Part shown: piece after piece, positions 24,135 to 32,426 of the stretch | How the letters are laid out: each line of letters begins with the position of its first letter | Numbering within the stretch: the first letter of the stretch is position 1 | Notes under the pieces: model-generated | What the model was told of the DNA's origin: nothing | Database searches by the model: none | What the model saw: the letters and a program-made list of their open reading frames with translations, nothing else | NCBI RefSeq assembly: GCF_026626335.1 | Contig: NZ_JAPNTZ010000010.1 | Coordinates: 310,001-374,000 of the forward strand | DNA length: 64,000 nucleotides | Direction of reading: 5' to 3' | Source: Paractinoplanes pyxinae | GTDB lineage: Bacteria; Actinomycetota; Actinomycetes; Mycobacteriales; Micromonosporaceae | Translations under genes and position numbers: made by a program

Positions 24135-25058
24135 CTATGCAAGTAGGGCCTGGAGGTGTGGGAGCCGGTCGAGCAGGTCGGGGAGGCCGCGCACGCCGTT
24201 GCGGGCGATGTCGTGGGACAGGGCCAGCTCGGGGCCGGTGGACTGCTCGACACCGGCGAGGCAGCGGAGGATGTTCCACCGGACGTGGCTGAGCCGGCCG
24301 CCGATCAGGTACACGAACCAGCTCGGGCCGGGTGGGGGTAGTGCTCCACCGGCGGCTTCGTAGCCGTCGAGGACCGTACGGAAAATGGCGGGTCGGATGT
24401 CGTCGAAGCCGGGGCCTTTGGCCAGGCTCAGCGCGGTCGAACCGAGTTCGCCGGACAGGTCGAGCAGGCCAGAGAGTTCCCAGTCGAGTAGCACCGGGCG
24501 GCCCTCTCGGGCGAGCAGGTTCCACGGCTGGATGTCGCGGTGGGTCAGCACGACCGGGCCCGGCCGCTCGCAGGTGTCGACGAAGTGGGCGATCGCCAGG
24601 AACGTCTCGACCTGGGCGGTGAGTTCGGCGGCCCACGGCTGGCCGGTCGCCGTGGCCCGCTCGGCCAGCTCGGGCCAGTCGCGTGCCACCGGTTCCTCGA
24701 CCGCTTCTTCGGTCCACGGGACGTCGAGTGCGTGGAGGCGCGCCAGGATCTCGCCGATCTCGAAGGCGTACGCCGGAGGCACTGGCGCTTCTGGGATCTT
24801 CTCGCCCTCGGCCCACCGATGAACCAGCATGTCGTCACTCGCCGAGATCGGCTCGGGCATCGGGATGCCGGCTTCGAAGGCCGCCCGCTCGAACCGGAAC
24901 ACCGCCTCGGCGTCATAGGCCGAGCGGCGGTCGAGGACGTTCAGCTCCTTCACGGCGAACGACCCCTGATCGGTGTCGAGCCGGTACATCCGGTTGGCGT
25001 ACCCGCCGCCGATCCGGATCATCGGGCCGAGGGGAGTGCCGAGCCGCGAGAGATCCAC
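24135..25058 (-). CDS. Aminoglycoside phosphotransferase-family kinase
   Basis: This 307-residue protein has the APH/choline-kinase fold: Gly-rich start GGGYANRMYRLDTDQGSFAVKEL, the Brenner motif LTHRDIQPWNLL (catalytic D in HRD, N as metal ligand) and the metal Asp in VLLDWELSG. Substrate cannot be deduced; many such proteins are not resistance enzymes. GTG start at 25058 lies one base after the upstream kinase stop. It is last in a threonine dehydratase-kinase-APH operon. Confidence 0.83.
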   Translation of the reverse strand: MDLSRLGTPLGPMIRIGGGYANRMYRLDTDQGSFAVKELNVLDRRSAYDAEAVFRFERAAFEAGIPMPEPISASDDMLVHRWAEGEKIPEAPVPPAYAFEIGEILARLHALDVPWTEEAVEEPVARDWPELAERATATGQPWAAELTAQVETFLAIAHFVDTCERPGPVVLTHRDIQPWNLLAREGRPVLLDWELSGLLDLSGELGSTALSLAKGPGFDDIRPAIFRTVLDGYEAAGGALPPPGPSWFVYLIGGRLSHVRWNILRCLAGVEQSTGPELALSHDIARNGVRGLPDLLDRLPHLQALLA

Positions 25059-25059
25059 T

Positions 25060-25692
25060 TCAGGGCCGTGGCCTCGAGGTGACCACCTCGGTGTCGGGGT
25101 CGTGGGGGATGGAGGTGCTGACGAGGATGTCGGCTCTGTCCCAGGGGCGGTCGTCGAGGAGGAACGGGACCTCTTCGGCCTCCCATTCGTCCCAGTTCTG
25201 CAGGGCGCCGGCTTCCGTTCGGCCCTCGGTGGCTATGTCTCGGCGGATGCCTCTGGCTTTCGCCTCTTCGTAGTCGGACTGGACCCAGATGGCTACGTCG
25301 ACGTGGGGGGCCAGGGAACGGCGGGAGACTCCGACGCCCTCGATGATCAGCGTTGTGGTGCCGGCGGGGACAACGATGTGGCCTTCGCGGCCCAGGCGTT
25401 CCCAGGCCGGCAGGCGGTAGCGCACCGGGTCGCCGCGCCGGAAGGGCGTCAGGATGCCGTCGAGCATCAGGTCGTCCCAGCCGAAGCGGGAATGGTTCCA
25501 GGCCACGTCGTCGGAATGCACCACGGTTGCCTGCTCCAGCAGAGAGGCCAAGCGGGCGGCCAGGACCGTCTTGCCGCTTCCGCCGCGGCCGTCGACGGCG
25601 ATGACCCGGGCCCCGGCCAGCGAGCGGGCGAACGCGTCGAGCGGATCGACCGTCCAGGGGCCGCCCTCCGGTTCGCCGGGCCCGAGGTTCAT
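25060..25692 (-). CDS. Uridine kinase-like P-loop protein
   Basis: This 210-residue protein has Walker A DGRGGSGKT (34-42), then VVHSDDVAWNHSRFGWDD and a Tyr/Arg-rich PVRYRLPAWERLG segment, the pattern of uridine/phosphoribulokinase-like proteins in actinomycetes. It probably phosphorylates a nucleoside or small metabolite. ATG 25692 overlaps the dehydratase stop (ATGA), fixing the start and operon. Confidence 0.78.
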   Translation of the reverse strand: MNLGPGEPEGGPWTVDPLDAFARSLAGARVIAVDGRGGSGKTVLAARLASLLEQATVVHSDDVAWNHSRFGWDDLMLDGILTPFRRGDPVRYRLPAWERLGREGHIVVPAGTTTLIIEGVGVSRRSLAPHVDVAIWVQSDYEEAKARGIRRDIATEGRTEAGALQNWDEWEAEEVPFLLDDRPWDRADILVSTSIPHDPDTEVVTSRPRP

Positions 25693-26603
25693 GCCAAGTC
25701 GGCCGGGTTCGTGTTGGCGCCGCACAGCAGCACGACGACCCGCTCGCCCTCGGCCGGCACGTAGGCGCCCGACGTCAGGGCGGCGTAGGCGGCGGCCGTG
25801 CCGTGCTCGACGGCCAGGCGGTAGTCGTCCCACAGACGGCGGCGGGCGTCCACGATGGCCTGATCGTCGACCAGCACCGACGGCGTCCGATGAGCGACTG
25901 CCATCTCGTACGCGATCCGGCCCACGCGCCGGGCGCCGAGCGAATCGGCCGCGACGCCCGACACCGGGACGTCGACCGGTTCGCCCGCGGCCAGCGCCGA
26001 GTGCAGGGCCGACGCCGTCACCGGCTCGACCGCGACCACGCGCACCGCCGGTTCCAGCGCGGCGATGACCCCGGCGATCAGGCCGCCCCCGCCCACCGCG
26101 ACCAGCACGGTGTCGAAGCCGGACGGGATCTGGTCGAGCAGTTCCAGGCCCAGCGTCCCGTTGCCGGCGACCATGTTCGGGTCGTCGTAGGCGTGGCAGA
26201 AGAGCGCGCCGGAATCCCGTGCCGCGACGACGGCGGCGGCGTAGGCCTCGGCGTACTCGTTGCCGACCTGCACCACCCGGGCGCCCAGCTTGCCCAGCTT
26301 GGCGACCTTCACGGCCGGCGCTGTCACCGGAACAAAAACTTCGGCCGGTACGCCCAACTCGCGCGCCGCGTAGGCCGCGGCCAGCCCGGCGTTGCCACCC
26401 GAGGCGGCGACGATGCCCGCCACCGGCACGGCCGGAGCGGCCAGGATCTGGTTGACCATGCCGCGCGTCTTGAACGAGCCCGCGTGCTGCACCTGCTCGA
26501 GCTTGAACCAGAGGTTGTCGTCCGCCTGCATGACCGGCGTCCGGCGCACCCGGCCCTCCAGGCGGGAAGACGCCGCCCGTACCGCAGAAGTCTCGATAAT
26601 CAT
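25689..26603 (-). CDS. PLP-dependent threonine/serine dehydratase-like enzyme
   Basis: This 304-residue fold-type II PLP enzyme has the Schiff-base lysine in GSFKTRG (K45), the phosphate-binding loop VGGGGLIAG, ASGGNAGLAAAYAA, and C-terminal LLCGANTN. There is no ACT regulatory domain, as in catabolic threonine dehydratases or serine racemase-like enzymes. It should convert threonine or serine to 2-oxo acids and ammonia. It heads the three-gene operon. Confidence 0.87.
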   Translation of the reverse strand: MIIETSAVRAASSRLEGRVRRTPVMQADDNLWFKLEQVQHAGSFKTRGMVNQILAAPAVPVAGIVAASGGNAGLAAAYAARELGVPAEVFVPVTAPAVKVAKLGKLGARVVQVGNEYAEAYAAAVVAARDSGALFCHAYDDPNMVAGNGTLGLELLDQIPSGFDTVLVAVGGGGLIAGVIAALEPAVRVVAVEPVTASALHSALAAGEPVDVPVSGVAADSLGARRVGRIAYEMAVAHRTPSVLVDDQAIVDARRRLWDDYRLAVEHGTAAAYAALTSGAYVPAEGERVVVLLCGANTNPADLA

Positions 26604-26614
26604 CGCCTTGAACT

Positions 26615-27679
26615 CTAGGCGATGCTCCAGCTCATGCGCCGCGACGTCATGGGAGCGGGGGTGCGTTCACCGACCAGACGGGCGAGGTCGAGTAATCGGT
26701 TCGAGAAGCCCCACTCGTTGTCGAACCAGCCGCGCACCTTGACCCCGCCGTCGGCCGTGGTCTGCGTGCCGGACGGGTCGAACAGGCACGACGCCGGGTT
26801 GTTCTTGACGTCGATCGAGACGGTGGGGTCGGGGTCGTACGCCAGCACTCGGCGCAGCGGGCCGGCGGCGGCCTCGGCCATGGCCCGGTTGACCTCTTCG
26901 ACGCTGACCGGGCGGTCGGTCGTGCCGGAGAGTTCGGCCAGCGAGCCGATCGGGGTGGGCACGCAGTAGTAGCTGTAGCGCATCTCGCCGATCTCGGGCA
27001 GCGCCACCCGCACCAGGTCACCGACCACGTAGTTGTGCGGAATGATGCTCTCGCCGGTGGCCCGGCCCAGGCGCGGGTCCTCGCGCGAGGTGCCGATCAC
27101 CGAGTCCTGCGCCTTCTGCCAGCCCTGGGTGGCCAGCACCACCGACGTGTTCACGCTGTGCAACCCGAACCGGTCGAGCAGCACCTTGGCCATGACGGTC
27201 AGCGCGTTCACGCCGCACGAGCCGGGGGAGACGACGTCGTGCTGCTCCGGGTCGTACGTGGTGTGGTTGGCCCCGAACATCAGGAACGCGTCCGGCTCGT
27301 CGGCCGACGCGCTGATCACGACCTTGCGGGCGCCGCCGTGGGTGATGTGCGTGCGGGCCAGCGTGCCGGCCCGGAACCGGCCGGTGGCCTCGACCACGAC
27401 GTCCACCCCGGCGTCGGCCCACGGAATGCGTTCGGGCCGTTCATGGTGGAACGCGCGGATGGCATGGTCATTGACCACCAAATGATCGGCGCGGGCCGTG
27501 ACGGTGCCCGGAAATGCGCCGCGAATGCTGTCGCGGCGCAGCCCGTAGGCCATTTTCTCGGTCGAGGCGAGGTCGTTGACGGCGGCAATGGATACGCCGA
27601 GATCGGGTGACGCGGCGACTATGCGCGCCAGGCTGCGGCCGATCCGCCCGAATCCGTTGATGCCGATCGTGACACTCAT
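26615..27679 (-). CDS. Divergent glyceraldehyde-3-phosphate dehydrogenase homologue
   Basis: This 354-residue protein has a type I GAPDH frame: NAD motif INGFGRIGRSLAR at the N-terminus, catalytic-Cys region SPGSCGVNALT (C155; canonical SNASCTTN) and FDNEWGFSNRLLDL near the end. Key positions differ. The canonical TTVHAYT segment carrying the catalytic His reads TSVVLATQ, and the phosphate-site NIIPTSTGAAKAV reads SIIPHNYVVGDLVRV. It is therefore unlikely to be the glycolytic enzyme and may act on another aldehyde or be non-catalytic. ATG 27679 has a GAGGAGA site. A palindrome lies about 90 bp upstream. Confidence 0.78.
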   Translation of the reverse strand: MSVTIGINGFGRIGRSLARIVAASPDLGVSIAAVNDLASTEKMAYGLRRDSIRGAFPGTVTARADHLVVNDHAIRAFHHERPERIPWADAGVDVVVEATGRFRAGTLARTHITHGGARKVVISASADEPDAFLMFGANHTTYDPEQHDVVSPGSCGVNALTVMAKVLLDRFGLHSVNTSVVLATQGWQKAQDSVIGTSREDPRLGRATGESIIPHNYVVGDLVRVALPEIGEMRYSYYCVPTPIGSLAELSGTTDRPVSVEEVNRAMAEAAAGPLRRVLAYDPDPTVSIDVKNNPASCLFDPSGTQTTADGGVKVRGWFDNEWGFSNRLLDLARLVGERTPAPMTSRRMSWSIA

Positions 27680-27764
27680 CGAACGTTCTCCTCGGCCGAT
27701 CCGACGCTGCTCCCGCGCGCCCGGGTCACCAGACACCCGGGGTTACATCCCCGACACTATGAGT

Positions 27765-27779
27765 CGTGCAACTTGCACG
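27765..27779. promoter_or_regulatory. Perfect palindrome upstream of the GAPDH homologue
   Basis: CGTGCAA-C-TTGCACG is a perfect 15-bp palindrome 86 bases before the GAPDH-homologue start. It fits a MarR- or TetR-size operator; the nearest regulator is the OhrR-like MarR at 27982-28410. The rest of the 27680-27981 gap is somewhat AT-richer and shows no convincing gene. Confidence 0.45.
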
Positions 27780-27981
27780 TCAACGCACGGAGCGTCACAC
27801 CTGTCCATGATCGACGGTCGGCTCCGGTATCCACGATCGTCTTCGTGCCGGTCCACCTGCTGCTTTTCGCCCGGCCGCGGACAACGGGGTCTGCGCCTTT
27901 CGGACGAGGTCTGCGTAAATCGGCCAGTGAGGATTCGTGTGAAACAATTCATCCCCCTCGGGCGCGTTTTCCGGGAATCGA

Positions 27982-28410
27982 TCAATGGCTGGCCGCAATC
28001 ACCCGAGTGAGTGCCCCGTGCAACGACTCCAGTTCCTCGATTGGCATACCCAATCGGGCGACGATCGCGGGCGGGATCTTTTCGGCTTCGGCCCGCAGGG
28101 CGCGCCCCCGGTCGGTCAGGGTCACCGCGAGGCTGCGCTCGTCGCCGGGGTCGCGCTGGCGGTCGACGTACCCGATGGCCTCGAGTCTCTTGAGCAGCGG
28201 CGAGAGGGTGCCCGGGTCGAGCTGGAGCAGCCGGCTGAGATCACGGACGGACAGCGGCGCGTTCTGCCAGAGGGCGAGCATCACCAGGTACTGCGGGTGG
28301 GTCAGGCCCATCGGCTCGAGCAGCGGGCGGTAGAGCGCCACCACGCTGCGTGAGGCCACCGACAGGGCGAAGCACACCTGGCGCTCCAGTTCGAGGGGGT
28401 CATCGGCCAT
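27982..28410 (-). CDS. MarR-family regulator, OhrR-like
   Basis: This 142-residue winged-helix protein begins LELERQVCFALSVASRSVVALYRPLLEPMGLTHPQYLVMLALW, the OhrR signature with the peroxide-sensing cysteine at C13 and Tyr at Y27 (equivalent to C15 and Y29 of B. subtilis OhrR). The position of the second Tyr (Y40) is His here (H38). The DNA-binding wing is LDPGTLSPLLKRLEAIGYVDRQRDPGDERS. No ohr gene is adjacent; instead it follows the MFS gene by 16 bases and may control that pump. Confidence 0.85.
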   Translation of the reverse strand: MADDPLELERQVCFALSVASRSVVALYRPLLEPMGLTHPQYLVMLALWQNAPLSVRDLSRLLQLDPGTLSPLLKRLEAIGYVDRQRDPGDERSLAVTLTDRGRALRAEAEKIPPAIVARLGMPIEELESLHGALTRVIAASH

Positions 28411-28426
28411 CCCTTCAGCGTAGCGA

Positions 28427-29650
28427 TTAGTTGGTGCCCCAACGATCCACGGTGAGGACCGCGCCGAGCAGAGTGAGCAGGATCCCGGTGAACCACAGCA
28501 TGGAGGTCGTCGCGGCCACGTACTGACCGGCCAGGCCCAGCCCCAGCACCGGCCCGACGAGGCCGAGGTACGCGATGAGGAACAGCCCGGCCAGGCTTTC
28601 GCCGCGCTGGTGGGCCGGGGCGCCGGCCGCGATCGTGCCGACCGCCGACTTGAACAGGATGCCCGCTCCGGCCCCGGCGATCGCGCCGCCGATCAGGAAC
28701 AGCGGGAGCGACGCGGCCTCCATGCCCGTGGCCAGGACGATCAGACCCGCCGCCTGCGCGGCCAGACCGCTGACGAACCGGGTGCGCGGGGTGAGCCGTC
28801 CGCTCAGGGCCTGGCTGGCGGCGCCCGCGCCGAAGACGACGAACACGGTCACGCCGGCCAGCAGGCGGCTCGGGTAGTGCAGGGCGCCGGCCACGAAGCT
28901 GGGCGCGAGCGAGGTGAACAGCCCGAACACGGCGAACGCGGCGAAGGCCGAGGCGGTGGCGACCAGCACGGTGCGCTTGTGACCGGCGATCCGCACGCCC
29001 TGAGGCCGGTACCTCGGCCGGACGGCGGGCGCGGTCACCGTCTCGGGCGCGGCCGCGACGGCGACGACGCTGAGCGCCAGCAGGAACAAGAAGACGACGT
29101 ACGGCGTACGCAGGGGAGAGGTGACGAACTGGGCCAGCGCGCCCGCGACCAGCGTGCCGGCGCCAAGCCCGCCCAGGTTGGCGGCCGACGACACCACCCC
29201 GAACCGCGTCCCGGCTGCTTCGGGCCGGTGTGCCTTGTGCAGTTCCAGCAGGTACGCCGTGGCGGTCGCGGTGAGCATGCCGACGCCCAGCCCGGTCAGG
29301 AACCGGGCGACGATCAGCCCCGGCAGCGCCGTCCAGGTGAGGAACAGCACGCCCGCCAGGAGTTCCAGCCCGAGCGAGGCCTGCAGGACGCGGTGGCGCC
29401 CGGTCCAGTCGGAGACGTGCCCGGCGAGCAGCAGGCTGGTGATCACCCCGATCGCGTACACGGCGAAGACCACGGTGACGGTGAACGCGGAGAAGCCGTC
29501 CGCGCGCTGGTAGAGCGGGTAGAGCGGGGTCGGCACGGTCGAGAAGGCGAGCGCGACGAGATAGACGGCGGCGATCAGCCAGAAGCCACGGCCGTGGCGC
29601 GGCGAGCCGATTTGCTTCTCCGGAGCCCGGAGCGGGGTCAAGACGGTCAT
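28427..29650 (-). CDS. MFS drug-type efflux transporter
   Basis: This 407-residue protein has 12 predicted helices and the MFS motif A variant GHVSDWTGRHRVL between TM2 and TM3, with FSTVPTPLYPLYQRADGFS after TM1, as in DHA-type exporters. Substrate unknown. The gene is divergent from LysR across 66 bp containing a perfect inverted repeat, and co-directional with the downstream OhrR-like gene. Confidence 0.83.
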   Translation of the reverse strand: MTVLTPLRAPEKQIGSPRHGRGFWLIAAVYLVALAFSTVPTPLYPLYQRADGFSAFTVTVVFAVYAIGVITSLLLAGHVSDWTGRHRVLQASLGLELLAGVLFLTWTALPGLIVARFLTGLGVGMLTATATAYLLELHKAHRPEAAGTRFGVVSSAANLGGLGAGTLVAGALAQFVTSPLRTPYVVFLFLLALSVVAVAAAPETVTAPAVRPRYRPQGVRIAGHKRTVLVATASAFAAFAVFGLFTSLAPSFVAGALHYPSRLLAGVTVFVVFGAGAASQALSGRLTPRTRFVSGLAAQAAGLIVLATGMEAASLPLFLIGGAIAGAGAGILFKSAVGTIAAGAPAHQRGESLAGLFLIAYLGLVGPVLGLGLAGQYVAATTSMLWFTGILLTLLGAVLTVDRWGTN

Positions 29651-29670
29651 GGCTTGAGAGTGCGTCGCCC

Positions 29671-29693
29671 GATCATCAACACCAACGATGATC
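29671..29693. promoter_or_regulatory. LysR-type operator between MFS and LysR genes
   Basis: GATCATC and GATGATC form perfect 7-base arms separated by 9 bases (23 bp in all), in the 66-bp divergent gap. The arm ends give a T-N11-A-like arrangement typical of LysR-family sites. It probably serves LysR autoregulation and MFS activation. Confidence 0.6.
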
Positions 29694-29716
29694 GATGCTG
29701 ACTACAATCACGAATC

Positions 29717-30607
29717 GTGCTGGAACTGCGCCACTTCGAGTACTTCGTCGCCGTCGCCGAGGAACGCAACTTCACCCGGGCCGCGGCCCGCCTGCACGTC
29801 GTCCAGTCCGGCGTCTCGGCGGTGATCAAGGCGATGGAACGCGAGCTGGGCGCCCGCCTGCTCGACCGCACCTCCAAGCGGGTCGAGCTGACCGACGCCG
29901 GTCAGGCGCTGCTGCCGCGGGCACGGGCCGCGCTGGACGCCGTCCGCGAGGCCCGGGACGCGGTCGACGAGGTGCGCGGCGGCCTGCGGGGAACGGTGCG
30001 CATCGGCACGCTGACCTCGGTCGGCCTGATCGACGTGCCGGCCCTGCTGGGCGCCTTCCACCGCGAGCACCCGAACGTCGGCCTGCGGCTGCACGTCTCG
30101 CCGCGCGGCTCGGTGGGTCTGCTCGACTGGCTCGCCGACGGCACGCTCGACCTGGCCATCGTCTCGGCCCCGGGCCGCCCGCCGGCCGGCATCCGGGTGC
30201 GGCCGGTCGGCGCCCGGCGGCTCGAACTGGTGCTGCCCGCGGGACATCGGCTGGCCGACCTGGCCGAGGTGCGGGTGGCCGACCTGGCCGGCGAGCCGTT
30301 CGTCGACTTCCCGGCCGGCTACGGCAACCGCACGGTGATCGACAAGGCGTTCGCCGACGCCGGGGTGCAGCGGCACGTCGCGATCGAGGTCACCGACATC
30401 GCGACCGGCGCGAGCTTCGTGCGGGAAGGCCTCGGGGTGGCCATCCTGCCCCCGTTCGTGGTGCCCGACGACCGTACGGGCCTGGTGATCCGGGACGTGG
30501 CCGGCGCCGACCTGGAATGGCCCCTCGGGCTGGCCGTGTCCGCCCTGCGCAGGCCGAGCGCCGCGGCCCGGGCCCTTCTCGCCCTCATCGACGAAAAGGT
30601 CGGTTAG
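29717..30607 (+). CDS. LysR-family transcriptional regulator
   Basis: This 296-residue protein has the N-terminal LysR helix-turn-helix (LRHFEYFVAVAEERNFTRAAARLHVVQSGVSAVIKAMEREL, residues 3-43) and a periplasmic-binding-type effector domain (VRIGTLTSVGLIDVPALLGAFHREHPNVGL onward). Start GTG 29717. The divergent MFS gene is the likely target. Confidence 0.92.
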   Translation: MLELRHFEYFVAVAEERNFTRAAARLHVVQSGVSAVIKAMERELGARLLDRTSKRVELTDAGQALLPRARAALDAVREARDAVDEVRGGLRGTVRIGTLTSVGLIDVPALLGAFHREHPNVGLRLHVSPRGSVGLLDWLADGTLDLAIVSAPGRPPAGIRVRPVGARRLELVLPAGHRLADLAEVRVADLAGEPFVDFPAGYGNRTVIDKAFADAGVQRHVAIEVTDIATGASFVREGLGVAILPPFVVPDDRTGLVIRDVAGADLEWPLGLAVSALRRPSAAARALLALIDEKVG

Positions 30608-30652
30608 CCCGAAACGGTCCCATGACTGCTTTTCGTCCGTAAAGCTGCAAGA

Positions 30653-31786
30653 GTGACAGAGCAACAACCGGCCGAGTCGGTGCTGCGGTTCCGGCGCTTC
30701 GCGCTGGCCGTCTGCGTGATCGGCGTGCTCGTCCAGCTCGGCCTGACCGCGTACTACCTCGGCATGGGACACAAGGCGCAACCCCGCGACGTGCCGGTGG
30801 GCCTGGTCTCGGCCGCGGACGACCGGGCCCAGGTGGCGGGCCTGCTCACCCAGCGGGGCTATTTCAAGGTCACCGACTACGCGACGGCGGACGACCTCGA
30901 GATCGCCATCAAACGCCGCGACGTGTACGGCGGGGTCGACATCACCGGCACCCAGCCGCACCTCTATGTGGCCTCGGCCGCCGGTCCGGCCGCGGCCAAC
31001 CTGTTGCGCACCACCTTCACCACTGTCGTGCAGCAGCAGACGGCCGCGACGCTGGCCCAGCTGGCCAAGTCGGCCGAGCGCATCGCCGTCTCGCGGGCCC
31101 AGCAGCTCAACTCGCCGCCGCCGATCACCGACGTGGTGCCGCTGCCCGACGACGACGTCAACGGCGTCTCGCTCGGCTTCCTCAGCCAGGCCCTCGCGCT
31201 CGGCGGAACAGTGGCTTCGATGGGGCTCGGCCGTCTCATCCCGCGCACCCGTCGCTCCTGGCGCCGCGGCATCGCGCATGTGAGTACGTTGATCGTCTAC
31301 GCGGTGGCCTCGGCCGCCGTGGTGCTGTGGTCGATGGGCTGGTTCGGCGTGGGCGTCACCGCCGACCGGGGCGAGATGCTGGCCATCTTCTCGCTGATCT
31401 CGCTGGCCATCACGGCGTCCACGGCCGGCGCGGTGGCGATCTTCGGTGCGCCCGGCGCGGTGATCGGCGCGTTGTACTTCACGCTCGGCACTGTCATCTC
31501 GGGAGCCAGCATCCTGCCCGAGTTCCTGCCCGCCTTCGGGCGCGTGCTCGGCGGGAATCTGCCCACGGGGGCCGGGGTCCAAGCCGTACGGGACAATTTG
31601 TACTTTCCCGCCGCCGAGATCAGCCACCATCTGATCGTGCTGGGCCTGTACGCCGGCATCGGCGCCGCGGTCGTGCTGATCACCAACATGCTGCCCAACC
31701 GCCGCAACCAGACCTCCGAGGTCGAACTCGACCTGGCCCACCGCCTCGAGGGCGCGGAACGACGAGAACCTGTGAACCTTCTGTAG
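30653..31786 (+). CDS. ABC-2/YhgE-like membrane protein
   Basis: This 377-residue protein has one N-terminal transmembrane helix (FALAVCVIGVLVQLGLTAYYL), a large extracytoplasmic domain (DVPVGLVSAADDRAQVAGLLTQRGYFKV...GVDITGTQPHLYVASAAG), then five to six C-terminal helices. This layout matches Pip/YhgE/ABC-2 permease-like proteins. No ATPase gene is adjacent. The start GTG 30653 lies 45 bases after the LysR stop. Substrate unknown. Confidence 0.7.
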   Translation: MTEQQPAESVLRFRRFALAVCVIGVLVQLGLTAYYLGMGHKAQPRDVPVGLVSAADDRAQVAGLLTQRGYFKVTDYATADDLEIAIKRRDVYGGVDITGTQPHLYVASAAGPAAANLLRTTFTTVVQQQTAATLAQLAKSAERIAVSRAQQLNSPPPITDVVPLPDDDVNGVSLGFLSQALALGGTVASMGLGRLIPRTRRSWRRGIAHVSTLIVYAVASAAVVLWSMGWFGVGVTADRGEMLAIFSLISLAITASTAGAVAIFGAPGAVIGALYFTLGTVISGASILPEFLPAFGRVLGGNLPTGAGVQAVRDNLYFPAAEISHHLIVLGLYAGIGAAVVLITNMLPNRRNQTSEVELDLAHRLEGAERREPVNLL

Positions 31787-31823
31787 CCACTCAGGTTTCC
31801 GCGCGGGTGCCGAACAGGAGTTC

Positions 31824-32426
31824 GTGGGAATCGAGAGAGTGGGCTCGCGGATCGCGGACATCCAGAGCCGCATGATCGCGCTGCAGACGCAACAAGCCGG
31901 CCGCAACGTGCAGCAGCAGCCGGCCACATCGGCCTCGGGCGCCGAGGGCGGCACCTTCGCGAACGCGCTGGAGAACGCGGTCGCGCAGACTTCCACCGCC
32001 AATAAGTCCTACTCGCTGAACAGCAAGGGCATCCCGACCGAACTGGCCTCGTACGGCAACGGGCGCATCCCGGCGGCCGCGCTCGAGCAGGTGGGCACCA
32101 CCCGGCACAAGCTGTGGGCGCCGGCCGCCGAGTCGCTGAACCGGATGATCGCCGATGCCAAGCGCGAAGGCGTGCACATCGGCATCACCGACTCCTACCG
32201 CCCGTACGCCGAACAGGTCGATCTGGCCCGGCGCAAGGGCCTCTACTCCCAGGGCGGGCTGGCGGCCAAGCCCGGCACCAGCGAGCACGGCTGGGGCATG
32301 GCCACCGACCTCGACCTGAACTCCAAGGCGCAGACGTGGATGCGGGCGAACGCCGAGAAGTACGGCTTCTCCGAGAACGTCCCGCGCGAGCCCTGGCACT
32401 GGGAGTTCAAGCCCAAGTCCGCCTAG
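31824..32426 (+). CDS. M15-family (VanY-type) D-Ala-D-Ala carboxypeptidase-like protein
   Basis: The 200 residues end in a complete M15B peptidase site: SYRPYAEQ, S-E-H155-G-W-G-M-A-T-D162-L-D and EPWH192WEF (zinc ligands H155, D162, H192). Unlike most VanY-type enzymes there is no signal peptide. The N-terminus (GIERVGSRIADIQSRMIALQ, then GGTFANALENAVAQ) resembles the N-termini of actinobacterial flagellar-cluster peptidoglycan hydrolases, hinting at export by the flagellar apparatus. That part is inference. GTG 31824 is the start. It converges on the methyltransferase gene with a 4-base overlap. Confidence 0.8.
   Translation: MGIERVGSRIADIQSRMIALQTQQAGRNVQQQPATSASGAEGGTFANALENAVAQTSTANKSYSLNSKGIPTELASYGNGRIPAAALEQVGTTRHKLWAPAAESLNRMIADAKREGVHIGITDSYRPYAEQVDLARRKGLYSQGGLAAKPGTSEHGWGMATDLDLNSKAQTWMRANAEKYGFSENVPREPWHWEFKPKSA

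Noticed and set aside
24135..25058. Aminoglycoside resistance gene
   Set aside because: The fold is APH-like but sequence alone gives no substrate; many housekeeping kinases share HRD..N and DWE motifs.
27743..27985. 80-codon minus frame in the GAPDH/MarR gap
   Set aside because: No ribosome-binding site, no recognisable motif, and it runs across the palindromic operator.
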